From NCBI GenBank assembly GCA_018127705.1, contig CP072328.1, positions 957,751-1,021,750 of the forward strand: DNA of 64,000 nucleotides. The letters are read 5' to 3'. Position numbers and translations under genes: made by a program. Below the pieces are notes generated by a model. That model made no database searches. It was given only the letters and a program-made list of their open reading frames with translations, and was not told where the DNA came from. The DNA is from TM7 phylum sp. oral taxon 349. GTDB taxonomy: Bacteria; Patescibacteriota; Saccharimonadia; Saccharimonadales; Saccharimonadaceae. The stretch's first letter is position 1; the number at the start of each line of letters is the position of its first letter. Of the stretch, positions 1 through 8,700 are shown piece by piece.

Positions 1-1731
1 CGTTAAAATCGTCATCACATACGTACCGCGCGGATGGTGCACGATCGCTGTATCATTGACATAATCCCACACAAATCCAACCTTATCCCATACCTTGCCT
101 TTGCTACCCGCTGGAATGCCATAGCGGTACGGGTGACGACTCAGCGAGCTCAGCAACCGCTCGCGCTGCGCGCCGCCAATAAGCGTACCGCGCTCAAGAC
201 CAATCATGTAGTTCGTCAGGTCGCGCGCTGATGTATGCGCCGCTTCTGGGTGCGTGAATGTCGTCGCCGCGCTAAAGCCGCGGCTATACAAATAATTGTT
301 CAGATTTGTACGTCCGAATTGGTTCAACCACTCTTCGGCGCAGGGGTTTGTGCTCGCGATTGTCATGCGGTCAAAACACGCATTTGTTGTCGTGCCAAGG
401 ATTGGCGTATTCCAGTCGTGCCTACCTTCATTCATCTCTTTAAATAAATACAGCGCCACATACAACTTATACGTGCTGCCACTCACGACGCTCTCAGTAT
501 CACGTGCGCCAAGCGGCCATTTTTCGCCATCAAGCTGTTGAATACTAATCCACGTATTCCAACGAGCTTTTTTATCAATGTATGCCTGCAAGCCATCACG
601 CGTCGTCGTATAGTCGCCGCTATATGCGACTTTCGGTTGAATCTCAATCATTTCAGCAACGAACGGCGAACGCCCTGTGTACTGCAACATATACTTTGTC
701 AGCGCTTCAGCTAATGGCGGCGCATTGACGCCCAAACCAGTTTCGCCTATCTCGCGATGTATTTCGCGCCCATTCTGCAGTTGAATCTTTGTCACGCCAG
801 CAACACGCCCAGCACGCACCGTCACAACGTTTGTAAGATACGACTGAAGCTTCGCGTCGTCAATCCGCAGCGTCGTCTTACCTGATGCGTCTGTTCCAAG
901 CACTAACCATTGCGCTTTTTCTTCTCGCGATGGTGTAAACGTCATATTGTTCGCTTGAATTTGCAGCGGCAATGCAAGCGCGCGTTCCGCCTGCGCACGA
1001 ACATCAGCCAGCGCCGCCGCTGTTTTTTCCGGTTGCTGCACCGTCCCAGCTACCACAATTGTCGGCGTACCGTTATAGGCAATCACAGCTGAGCGTACCG
1101 CCGCTTGCACCTGCTCCGCGCTCACCTGTACACCCAACGAATCATGCTTCGCAACCAATTGCCCATTTTCAATTGATAGCTCGGCGTTTTCTGGCAGGCG
1201 CGTTAGCTCCGCGCTCAGTGTTTGGCTGAATTCGCGCAGCGGCGCGTCAGAAATCTGCAGATCCCACTCACGCACCACTGGCAATTGCCACAGCACTGAT
1301 CCCGGCACAAACCGCAGCCAAAACGGATATTCCATAAGCTTCGCTACCATATCGGTTGATTTCGGCTCCACGCCAACGCTTGCTAACGTACGTTCTTTCG
1401 ATGTCGTATTTTCGCTTGAGAACCTTACGTGCGCCACCTCAAACCGGTTGTTAACGCGGCCTTGCAGCTCCAGATCAGTCTGCCAGCCAACCATCTGATC
1501 GCCTAACCGGGCAAACGGCAAAGCGCGATCAATCGGATACATCATTTGTCCAATAATTGTACTCGTTACAAGCAAAAACACCGTCCACACCATCACGCGG
1601 TGATGTTTTTTCTCGGGCATAAGCGAATAGTAGTGCCGGCTAAAATGTTCTTTCGTTTTTGCCGCGCGCCGCCGAAATGCAGTTGAGCGGCGCTTTGATG
1701 CATGTGCTGTTTGTTTTGGCTTTATTGCCAT
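1..1731 (-). CDS. Beta-lactamase-like (serine hydrolase) membrane protein, 3' end cut by the window edge
   Basis: 577 codons are visible and the frame is still open at base 1, so the C-terminus is missing. The N-terminus is basic, followed by one membrane segment (about residues 47-65) and a long extracytoplasmic region. The C-terminal part resembles a class A beta-lactamase/PBP-like hydrolase: an S-x-x-K motif appears in VSGSTYK, an S-x-N motif in ASTNP, and a K-x-G-like motif in DKVGF. Such proteins act on beta-lactams or peptidoglycan peptides outside the membrane; which applies here is unknown. The ATG at 1731 lies 13 bases after the efp stop, suggesting co-transcription with efp. The hydrolase fold is inferred from motif order; the middle region (residues 80-400) is unrecognised. 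Confidence 0.7.
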   Translation of the reverse strand, partial: MAIKPKQTAHASKRRSTAFRRRAAKTKEHFSRHYYSLMPEKKHHRVMVWTVFLLVTSTIIGQMMYPIDRALPFARLGDQMVGWQTDLELQGRVNNRFEVAHVRFSSENTTSKERTLASVGVEPKSTDMVAKLMEYPFWLRFVPGSVLWQLPVVREWDLQISDAPLREFSQTLSAELTRLPENAELSIENGQLVAKHDSLGVQVSAEQVQAAVRSAVIAYNGTPTIVVAGTVQQPEKTAAALADVRAQAERALALPLQIQANNMTFTPSREEKAQWLVLGTDASGKTTLRIDDAKLQSYLTNVVTVRAGRVAGVTKIQLQNGREIHREIGETGLGVNAPPLAEALTKYMLQYTGRSPFVAEMIEIQPKVAYSGDYTTTRDGLQAYIDKKARWNTWISIQQLDGEKWPLGARDTESVVSGSTYKLYVALYLFKEMNEGRHDWNTPILGTTTNACFDRMTIASTNPCAEEWLNQFGRTNLNNYLYSRGFSAATTFTHPEAAHTSARDLTNYMIGLERGTLIGGAQRERLLSSLSRHPYRYGIPAGSKGKVWDKVGFVWDYVNDTAIVHHPRGTYVMTILT

Positions 1732-1744
1732 GCTCTTTAGTATA

Positions 1745-2305
1745 CTACTTTTTGCGCTCGCGGTATTCGCCCGTTGTCGTGTCAATTGAAATCACATCAC
1801 CAACTTTAATAAATGCTGGCACTTTCACAACAGCGCCCGTTTCAAGCGTCGCATCCTTCAAGACACTCGAAGTCGTATCACCTTTAACAACATCTTCAGT
1901 ATAGGTCACTTCCAGATATAGATTTTTTGGCAGCTCAACAGTAATAACGCGCTCGCCGAAAAATTGCAATGCCAGCTCGTCGCCCTCTTTCAAGTATTGC
2001 TTCGCATCACCCACAGTGTCTGCTGGCAGCTCAAATTGTTCGAAACTTGCCGGATCCATGAAGAAAAACGCCGATCCGTCATTATAGAGATATTGTACCG
2101 TACGACTTGTCACCTCAGCTGGCTCTATTTTCTCTTGCCCCTTAAATGTTTTAGGAATTACCGCCCCCGTGATTAAATTCTTCAATTTTACATTGACAAT
2201 TGAACCGCCGCGTCCCATAACTTTTTGGTTATATTCCATAACACGGTACGGCTGCCCATCAATTTGGCAAACGATGCCTTTTTTCAAATCGGTTGGTTGA
2301 TACAT
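1745..2305 (-). CDS. efp: Translation elongation factor P
   Basis: 186 residues, the normal EF-P length, with three beta-barrel domains. EF-P binds between the P and E sites of the ribosome and rescues stalling at polyproline. The N-terminal KOW-like domain includes the conserved loop MGRGGS, in which the tip residue that is modified in many bacteria is Arg32, not Lys. The central and OB domains are complete and include the signature VTYTEDVVKGDT. The start is supported by a strong Shine-Dalgarno (AAAGGAGG) just upstream. It sits downstream of rpsF-ssb-rpsR and upstream of the beta-lactamase-like gene, all in the same direction. Proline-rich proteins are common in this window (for example at 14146 and 56287), which fits a need for EF-P. 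No EarP, EpmA or YmfI-like modifier is visible here. Confidence 0.97.
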   Translation of the reverse strand: MYQPTDLKKGIVCQIDGQPYRVMEYNQKVMGRGGSIVNVKLKNLITGAVIPKTFKGQEKIEPAEVTSRTVQYLYNDGSAFFFMDPASFEQFELPADTVGDAKQYLKEGDELALQFFGERVITVELPKNLYLEVTYTEDVVKGDTTSSVLKDATLETGAVVKVPAFIKVGDVISIDTTTGEYRERKK

Positions 2306-2384
2306 AGTGCCTCCTTTGTTTATCCTGTAGAAATACTCGCCAGCGCACGACTAGCATTGTGGTCACGCGCTGAAAAATTTTCTG

Positions 2385-2588
2385 CTATTGCCCTTGCGAC
2401 ACAAACGGCATCAGTGCCAAGTGGCGCGCGCGTTTTATCTCGCGTGCTAGCTGCCGCTGCTGCTTGGCGGTCAAGCCGGTTTTACCAATCGGCTCAATCT
2501 GACCGTACGGATCAATAAAGCGCAACAGCGTTTTTACATCTTTGTAGTCGAATGCGACTGGCGCATCCTTACGTAATCGCTTTGTCAT
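2385..2588 (-). CDS. rpsR: 30S ribosomal protein S18
   Basis: 67 residues, a compact S18 with the typical motifs FDYKDVKTLLRFI and ARHLALMPF, the latter forming the conserved basic C-terminal helix region. S18 pairs with S6 on the platform of the small subunit. It is the third gene of the canonical rpsF-ssb-rpsR cluster, 14 bases downstream of ssb, so translational coupling is likely. The N-terminal tail is shorter than in Escherichia coli. Confidence 0.96.
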   Translation of the reverse strand: MTKRLRKDAPVAFDYKDVKTLLRFIDPYGQIEPIGKTGLTAKQQRQLAREIKRARHLALMPFVSQGQ

Positions 2589-2602
2589 ACTAAAACTCCT
2601 TT

Positions 2603-3058
2603 TTAGAATGGGATCTCGCTGAGGTCAATCGGCTTGTCGTCGATATCCTCGACCACGACATCTTGTGATTTATTATTTGTTGATTGATTGCTGCTTGGTG
2701 CGCTGAGCGACGGATCATCGCTACGCCCGCCACCGACAAAATTGAAATCTTCGACAACAACTTCAACCGCGGAGCGCTTATTGCCGTCCTTGTCTTGATA
2801 ACTACGCTGATCTAAGCGGCCGCTTACGAGTAACGGCGAACCTTTATGCACATACTGCGCAATAATATCACCAACCTTGCCCCACGCCACACAGTTAATA
2901 AAACTGGTTTGATCTTGCTGCTGTCCATCCTGCCCGCGCCAACTGCGGTTAACGGCAAGGCTGAAGTTCGCTACGCTTTGCCCGCTTGCTGTCGTACGCA
3001 CCTCAACATCGCGCGTCAGGTTGCCCATAAGTATTACTTTATTAAACCCCTTTGCCAT
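2603..3058 (-). CDS. ssb: Single-stranded DNA-binding protein
   Basis: 151 residues. The N-terminal OB fold (about residues 1-105) contains the family motifs NKVILMGNLTRDVEVR and FINCVAWGK. It is followed by a short polar linker rich in Ser/Asn and an acidic tip ending PIDLSEIPF, the conserved peptide through which SSB recruits replication and repair partners. The protein coats single-stranded DNA during replication, recombination and repair. It lies between rpsF and rpsR, the order found in most bacteria. A GGAGG-type ribosome binding site precedes the ATG. Confidence 0.96.
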   Translation of the reverse strand: MAKGFNKVILMGNLTRDVEVRTTASGQSVANFSLAVNRSWRGQDGQQQDQTSFINCVAWGKVGDIIAQYVHKGSPLLVSGRLDQRSYQDKDGNKRSAVEVVVEDFNFVGGGRSDDPSLSAPSSNQSTNNKSQDVVVEDIDDKPIDLSEIPF

Positions 3059-3083
3059 AAGACCTCCTCCTTATGGTTTACTG

Positions 3084-3443
3084 TTACGCTTCTAAATCAC
3101 TGCTTACTTCGCCGCGTTCTTCAGCACGCTTTTTTGCTTCAGCAAGTGCGATACGCGCTTTTTCGTCGACTTTCACAAGCAAGTAGCGAATCACGTCATC
3201 ACTGATATTGAGCGCATTGCTGATTTTCAATGGCGCCGCAGCTGGCAACTCAACATTCAACAGCACATAGACGGCGAAATCTTCGCCTTTAATTTTATAT
3301 GCGAGGCGTTTTTTGCCCCAATTATCTTCTGACAACAGCTTGCCGCCATTGTCAGCCACGAGTTTTTTAACCGCACCGAGACTCTTATCAAGCTCCGCCT
3401 CGCGATCAGGACGAATTAACACGGTCAATTCGTACTCTTTCAT
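3084..3443 (-). CDS. rpsF: 30S ribosomal protein S6
   Basis: 119 residues, starting MKEYELTVLIRPD and containing the conserved WGKKRLAYKI segment of S6. An Ala/Glu/Lys-rich tail of about 20 residues follows the core and is longer than in many homologues. S6 binds S18 and 16S rRNA on the subunit platform. It is the first gene of the rpsF-ssb-rpsR-efp group and has a near-perfect Shine-Dalgarno (AAAGGAGGTG). Its upstream region holds a good promoter and two small hairpins that could form an S6:S18 autoregulatory leader. Confidence 0.96.
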   Translation of the reverse strand: MKEYELTVLIRPDREAELDKSLGAVKKLVADNGGKLLSEDNWGKKRLAYKIKGEDFAVYVLLNVELPAAAPLKISNALNISDDVIRYLLVKVDEKARIALAEAKKRAEERGEVSSDLEA

Positions 3444-3463
3444 ACGTTCTCACCTCCTTTGGT

Positions 3464-3497
3464 ATCCGTACGGATGGTTGCGCTATCGCACGCAACC
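3464..3497 (-). promoter_or_regulatory. Possible S6:S18 autoregulatory leader hairpins
   Basis: Between the promoter and the rpsF ribosome binding site are two adjacent structures: a 12-base palindrome with CCG in one arm (3464-3475) and a 7-bp stem with a short loop (3476-3497). Many bacteria control rpsF mRNA with a leader that mimics the S18 binding site and carries an exposed CCG. Position and the CCG fit that idea; the secondary structure was judged by eye only. Confidence 0.35.
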
Positions 3498-3517
3498 TTA
3501 GGTTTAATATCAGGGTA

Positions 3518-3546
3518 ATTATAGCAATTTCGCGCGCAATTGTCTA
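3518..3546 (-). promoter_or_regulatory. Promoter of the rpsF-ssb-rpsR-efp operon
   Basis: On the minus strand, TAGACA (3546-3541) is followed by a 17-base spacer and TATAAT (3523-3518). The -35 box overlaps the stop codon of ftsK, which lies upstream in the same direction. This gives the ribosomal protein operon its own start despite the tight packing. Confidence 0.75.
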
Positions 3547-5763
3547 GGAGCCATTGTCAAGCTCGTCGACGCTGCTGATAAGTACTTCACGCGGACGCGA
3601 ACCGTCTGCCGGTCCGATAATTCCTTGTTCCTCCATCTCTTCAATAATACGCGCCGCCCGCGAATAGCCGATGCGTAATTTGCGCTGCAACAAGCTTGTC
3701 GACGCTTTACGCATTTGCACAACGACGCTCACTGCATCGCGAAACATATCGTCGCCACCCTCGTTGCCAAAGTCCATCACTACGCCGCCTTTACCATTAA
3801 GCTGCACCGGCTGGCTAATGATTTCATTGTTATACTGCGGCGCCGACTGCATACGCACGTGATCAGCAATTTTGTTCACCTCGTTATCCATCACCCACGC
3901 ACCCTGGATACGCTTCGGTTTCGGCATACTAGCGGTTTTCATAAGCATGTCGCCCTGCCCCAGCAACTTCTCCGCACCCGCTTGGTCTAGGATTGTAATA
4001 CTATCCGTCTGGCTTGCCACAGTAAAAGCGATGCGCGCTGGTACATTCGCTTTAATGAGCCCAGTAATTACATCTACGCTCGGACGCTGCGTTGCTAGCA
4101 CTAAGTGTATGCCAACTGCACGCGCTTTCTGCGCAATCCGCACAATCAGTGCTTCAACGTCACGCTTCGCGATCATCATTAAGTCTGCCATCTCATCAAT
4201 CACGATCACGATGTACGGCATCTTACCGCCATCAACTTGCTGTACATTACCCGCCTCATCTTGAACGCCAATTTTCTTGCCCTTCGACTCAACCTTCTGA
4301 TTATATGTCTTAATATCGCGCACACGTTCATCTGCGAGAAGCGTGTAACGGCGCTCCATTTCATTCACAGCCCATTTTAGCGCGCTTACCGTCTTTTCCG
4401 GCTCGACGATCACCGGCGTTAACAAATGCGGAATGTCTTGATAAGGCGCCATTTCGACCTGTTTCGGGTCAACAAGGATGAGTTTTAGATCGCTTGGTGC
4501 GTTTCGGTATAGCAAGCTGCACAACAGCGTATTAATCATTACCGACTTACCGCTACCCGTTTGCCCCGCCACTAATAGGTGCGGCATTTTATTAAGCTCA
4601 CCAACAAACGGCTGCCCCGAAATGTCTTTGCCAATAGCAATACTGAGCGGTGCTTTACTCTTACGCCACTCGCTGCTGTTTAGAATGCCGTAGAGGCGCA
4701 CATCAGCCGCTTTTTTGTTTGGAACTTCAATACCGACAGCCTTTTTACCTGGAATTGGCGCTTCCATGCGCAAACTTGACGCTGCTAGATTCAACGCAAT
4801 GTTTGTCTCAAGCGCTGTAATGCGATTTAGCTTAATGCCAGCAGGCGGTCGCAGCATGTATTGCGTCACCTTCGGGCCAATATTTGCGCCCTCCATTTCG
4901 ACGTCAATGTTAAACTCATGTAGCGTATCCTGTATAATACCAGCATTTTGCTTGATATCACCTACGTCGGCAGGCGATTGACTCTTCTCAAGCAAATCAA
5001 GGCTCGGAAACTGCCAGTTCGGATCGCTTACCGCAAGCATCGCGGCTTTTTCTTCCGGCTCGTCTTTCTTGTCATGAGCGTGCAACGCCGCAAGTTTCAG
5101 CTTCTTCTTATCCGCCTCAGTCATCGTAGGGACGCCTTCGTTGAGTTTGAACTCGCTCATAGCTTTTGGCTTTGGTTTGGAAGCTTTGCGCATTACCTCA
5201 ACGTTTGCCTCATTTTCCGCTGTTTCTCTACTTGACATAACTGCTGTTTTTAAAAACTGCAGCACATCATCAAATGACAGCTGGAATATAAATGTCATCG
5301 TGAGCGCAAGTAGTAAGATGTATATAAAAATCCCGACGGGCGCACTCACAAGGGAAAGCATCAATAAGTTTATGCCGTCGCCCAGCAAGCCACCGCCCGA
5401 CGGACGGCTTCCCTGCTTTGTCATTATCAGCCCACAAATGCCACTGCACCATACAACAACAAGCGGCGATGTGATCTTCACGCTAAGCGGCAACCGGTTA
5501 CCTTCAGCACGAAACGTTTCCACTGCAATGAAGAATGCAACAATCGGCACAACATATACTGCCCAACCAATCATATCTTGCAGCGTATGCTGCAGCCAAT
5601 CCAATACCGGACCACCTGCACCAAACCACGATACAATAATCAACACGGCGCACGCCATCAATAGCACTGCCGCCGCCTGCTGCCAATACCCCTCCGGCAA
5701 CTCGTGCTGTGGCGCCGCTTTGCGGCGTGTTGCCGCACGTTTGGTTGATTTTCTTTTTGCCAT
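3544..5763 (-). CDS. ftsK: DNA translocase FtsK/SpoIIIE
   Basis: 739 residues. The N-terminus has about four membrane segments (residues 25-175), followed by a short linker and the RecA-like motor. The Walker A motif is GQTGSGKS and the Walker B motif is IVIVIDEMADL. The C-terminal winged-helix gamma domain (RKASTSLLQRKLRIGYSRAA) reads KOPS-type sequences. FtsK pumps chromosome ends through the closing septum and coordinates dimer resolution. The ATG follows an AGGAAAGG ribosome binding site. It lies 19 bases downstream of the surface protein gene; the rpsF promoter begins at its stop codon. The linker is short compared with Escherichia coli, as in other small-genome bacteria. Confidence 0.96.
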   Translation of the reverse strand: MAKRKSTKRAATRRKAAPQHELPEGYWQQAAAVLLMACAVLIIVSWFGAGGPVLDWLQHTLQDMIGWAVYVVPIVAFFIAVETFRAEGNRLPLSVKITSPLVVVWCSGICGLIMTKQGSRPSGGGLLGDGINLLMLSLVSAPVGIFIYILLLALTMTFIFQLSFDDVLQFLKTAVMSSRETAENEANVEVMRKASKPKPKAMSEFKLNEGVPTMTEADKKKLKLAALHAHDKKDEPEEKAAMLAVSDPNWQFPSLDLLEKSQSPADVGDIKQNAGIIQDTLHEFNIDVEMEGANIGPKVTQYMLRPPAGIKLNRITALETNIALNLAASSLRMEAPIPGKKAVGIEVPNKKAADVRLYGILNSSEWRKSKAPLSIAIGKDISGQPFVGELNKMPHLLVAGQTGSGKSVMINTLLCSLLYRNAPSDLKLILVDPKQVEMAPYQDIPHLLTPVIVEPEKTVSALKWAVNEMERRYTLLADERVRDIKTYNQKVESKGKKIGVQDEAGNVQQVDGGKMPYIVIVIDEMADLMMIAKRDVEALIVRIAQKARAVGIHLVLATQRPSVDVITGLIKANVPARIAFTVASQTDSITILDQAGAEKLLGQGDMLMKTASMPKPKRIQGAWVMDNEVNKIADHVRMQSAPQYNNEIISQPVQLNGKGGVVMDFGNEGGDDMFRDAVSVVVQMRKASTSLLQRKLRIGYSRAARIIEEMEEQGIIGPADGSRPREVLISSVDELDNGS

Positions 5764-5782
5764 CCTTTCCTATATTACTCCG

Positions 5783-8700
5783 TTAGCTCCTTTTCCTCCA
5801 CACTATCACCGCGCCACCAATACAAACACCAGCACATGCAGCAATAGCAAACACATTTGTACCAGTGCTTGCGAGAGAAGCAGTTACGTTACTAATAACT
5901 TCGCCAGGATTAGGTATTACTGGACGACTAATCGCTAATGTTTCAGTGGCATTAGCGACGACAGTAGCGTCGGGGTCAGTGTCGGCAGTAAACTGAGCGC
6001 TTACCGTATTTGTAACAGTCGCACGATCAAGCGCAGTCGTTGTTCGAACGTTCACTGTAAGCGTCTCATTTGCAGCAAGGGCGACAACGACATTGAGGCG
6101 CGTTGGATTAACTGGCTGATCAAAATTGCACGTATTAATCGTTGAGTTGGTGCTCGTCACGGCACAAACAGCGCTATTCGCAACAAATGCGCTTTGACCC
6201 GGTAACTGATCAGTGGCTGAAACAGTTTGCGTTGCATCATTCGGATTACGAATTGAGATCGTCCACTCTACTTCATTCGTTTGCCGGTTAAGAAATTTTG
6301 ACGATTTCGTTACAACTGGAGGGTTGATCGAAATCGAAAGTTTAAGCGTGTTTGGTGTTGTATACACGTTGCCAGCAAGATCCGTAAATGTAATTGTGAT
6401 ATCATGGTCACCCTCAGCAAGAGCTGGCGCAATACTATTATCCGGCAACGTCCACGTGCCATTGCCATTATTAATAGCATTGTAGGTTACACCACCAATC
6501 TTTACTGTAATTGTAGCGTGCGGATCATCAACGTTCCCTGTTAACGCCGGCGTCTGATCGCTCGTTTTACTCGTAGTGAGCGAGCCAGTTGGCGCAGTCG
6601 TATCAATAACTAGCGACAGCGGGTGTGATGGTTCGGAAACATTACCAGACGAAGTAGTCGTTGTGTACGTAATCGCATGCGTACCTTCAGAAAGCGGCGG
6701 ATTCATTGTTACGGAATGCGTACCTGCACTCGTACAAACAATCGTCTTGAATAAAACGCCGTTATCATACAGCTTTAGCGTATCGCCTGCGCGTGCGCAC
6801 ACAAAATCAACAATCGTTGGCGTGAGAGTGCTTGTGATATTGTCCGTATTGCTCGCACCAGTGTCAGACGACGGATCGAGATGCGGCGTAGCAGGTCGAG
6901 CAACAACATCAGTATCTACAACATACTGCTTGCTTACCGTACCCGTAGCCTGGTTGCCGGCATCATCGGCAGTTGTAATGCGCACGTCAACCGCATGATT
7001 AGCATCAGCAGCAAGGTCGCTGCCGGCAACAGTTACAGACCAAGTGCCGCCGGTAGCAACATGCGTAGTCTTCGCGACCCCATTGACAGTAACTGTAACC
7101 AAATCGCCTTCCCTCGCTCCAGTAACAGTGCCTGTAATTGTTTGGTTGGTTTTTGACTCGGCTATATTAATAATATTATCCGGTGTGATACTGTTAACGG
7201 TAATAACCGGCGCTGGCGGCGGTGTCGTATCTATCACGACAACAAGGCTCGGCGAAACAGCTGATTCATTATTGAGCGCATCAGATTCAGTGAATGTAAC
7301 TGTGTGCGAACCATCGCCTAACGCGGACGACGCTACAACAGTCACCGGGCCAATAGCAGTACAGGCTGCTGTCCCGCGAGCAACACCATCAATATACAGT
7401 GTCACATGACCGCCAAGCTCGCTACACCGAAGAGTGAATGTCGGCGTAGTGACGTTTGTAATGTTATCTGTATCACTGATGCCGCTGTCTGAGCTAGCAA
7501 CAAGATCGGGCGCAACAGTTGGTGTAGCAGGCGGCGTTGTATCAATGACAGTAAAGGTGAAAACGGTATCAAGCGTTTGGCCTTGGCTATTAGTGACACG
7601 AACACACACGTGCACCGGTCCAGAAACAGCCGCGGCACTTCGCGACAGACTAAGCGTATTGCCAGAGACGCTAAACAGATTATCGTGTGCAGACGGCGTA
7701 GCGCACGTTAAACTGTAGGTAAAGGTATCAAGCGGCGTAACAGTCGGGTCAGTATCAACAGTGGTCAGCGTGCCAAGAGCGTGCGGTACCGGCGTCGTAC
7801 TATTAAACGTTGTTGCACCGGTGAAGGTTGTCGTGGCTGGCTGGTAGATAGCGCAGTCCTTGCTATCAGTGCCGCCCAATGTCCAACCATGGCCACCAGG
7901 CTGTTGCTGCACAAGATGAGCGCGAGCCGATTCAGCAACGCAATACTTCAATTTATCAACTCCTAGTTTTACGTTTGGCTTGACGGATTGCCCATCCCAC
8001 GATATCAATGCTGCGTCATAATTTCCCACTGATAGTTTACTGCCTGATAGCATATCCTCAGCGGTATTTGCCGCCGTAAGATTCCAGTTGCTGAGAGATT
8101 GATTAAATGAAGATGCTTTTTCAAAAGTATGCGAAAAATCGGTTACCTTAGCGGTGTTCCAGTGAGAGAGATCTTGATTGAACGCTTCCGCCGATAAGAA
8201 TACCGCCCACAAAGTGGTGTTATTCGATAAATTCCAATTACCGACCGGCTGGTTAAAAGCTTTTGCGACCCAGAATACACCACCAATGTCAGTAACATTT
8301 GAAGTGTCCCAGGTATTAATTGAGCTACTGCCACCGTTGTTGAATGAGGCCGCCTCTCTGAACATTCTATGAAGCGATGTAACGTGGCTAATATTCCAGC
8401 CGCCAATGTTTTGATTGAAAGCCCTTGCCGACTCAAACACAGATTCCATACTTGCAGCCTTGGCAGTGTTCCAACTGCCAATAGAATTACTGCCGCCGTT
8501 ATTGAACGCTGTTGCGTTACTAAACATGTGCTTCATATTCACCACATTAGCCATATTCCAGCCACCAACCGGCTGATTAAATGCAGACGCCCGATGAAAC
8601 ATTCCTTCCATGGTTGTGACGTGAGCGGTATTCCAGCCATTAATTGAGCTACTGCCGCCGTTGTTGAATGCTGTGGCGCCATCAAACATATAATTCATAT

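Noticed and set aside
5141-5938. 265-codon open frame on the + strand opposite ftsK
   Set aside because: Lies antisense to ftsK and the 3' end of the surface gene, which both have full family motifs. Composition is that of a mirror frame.
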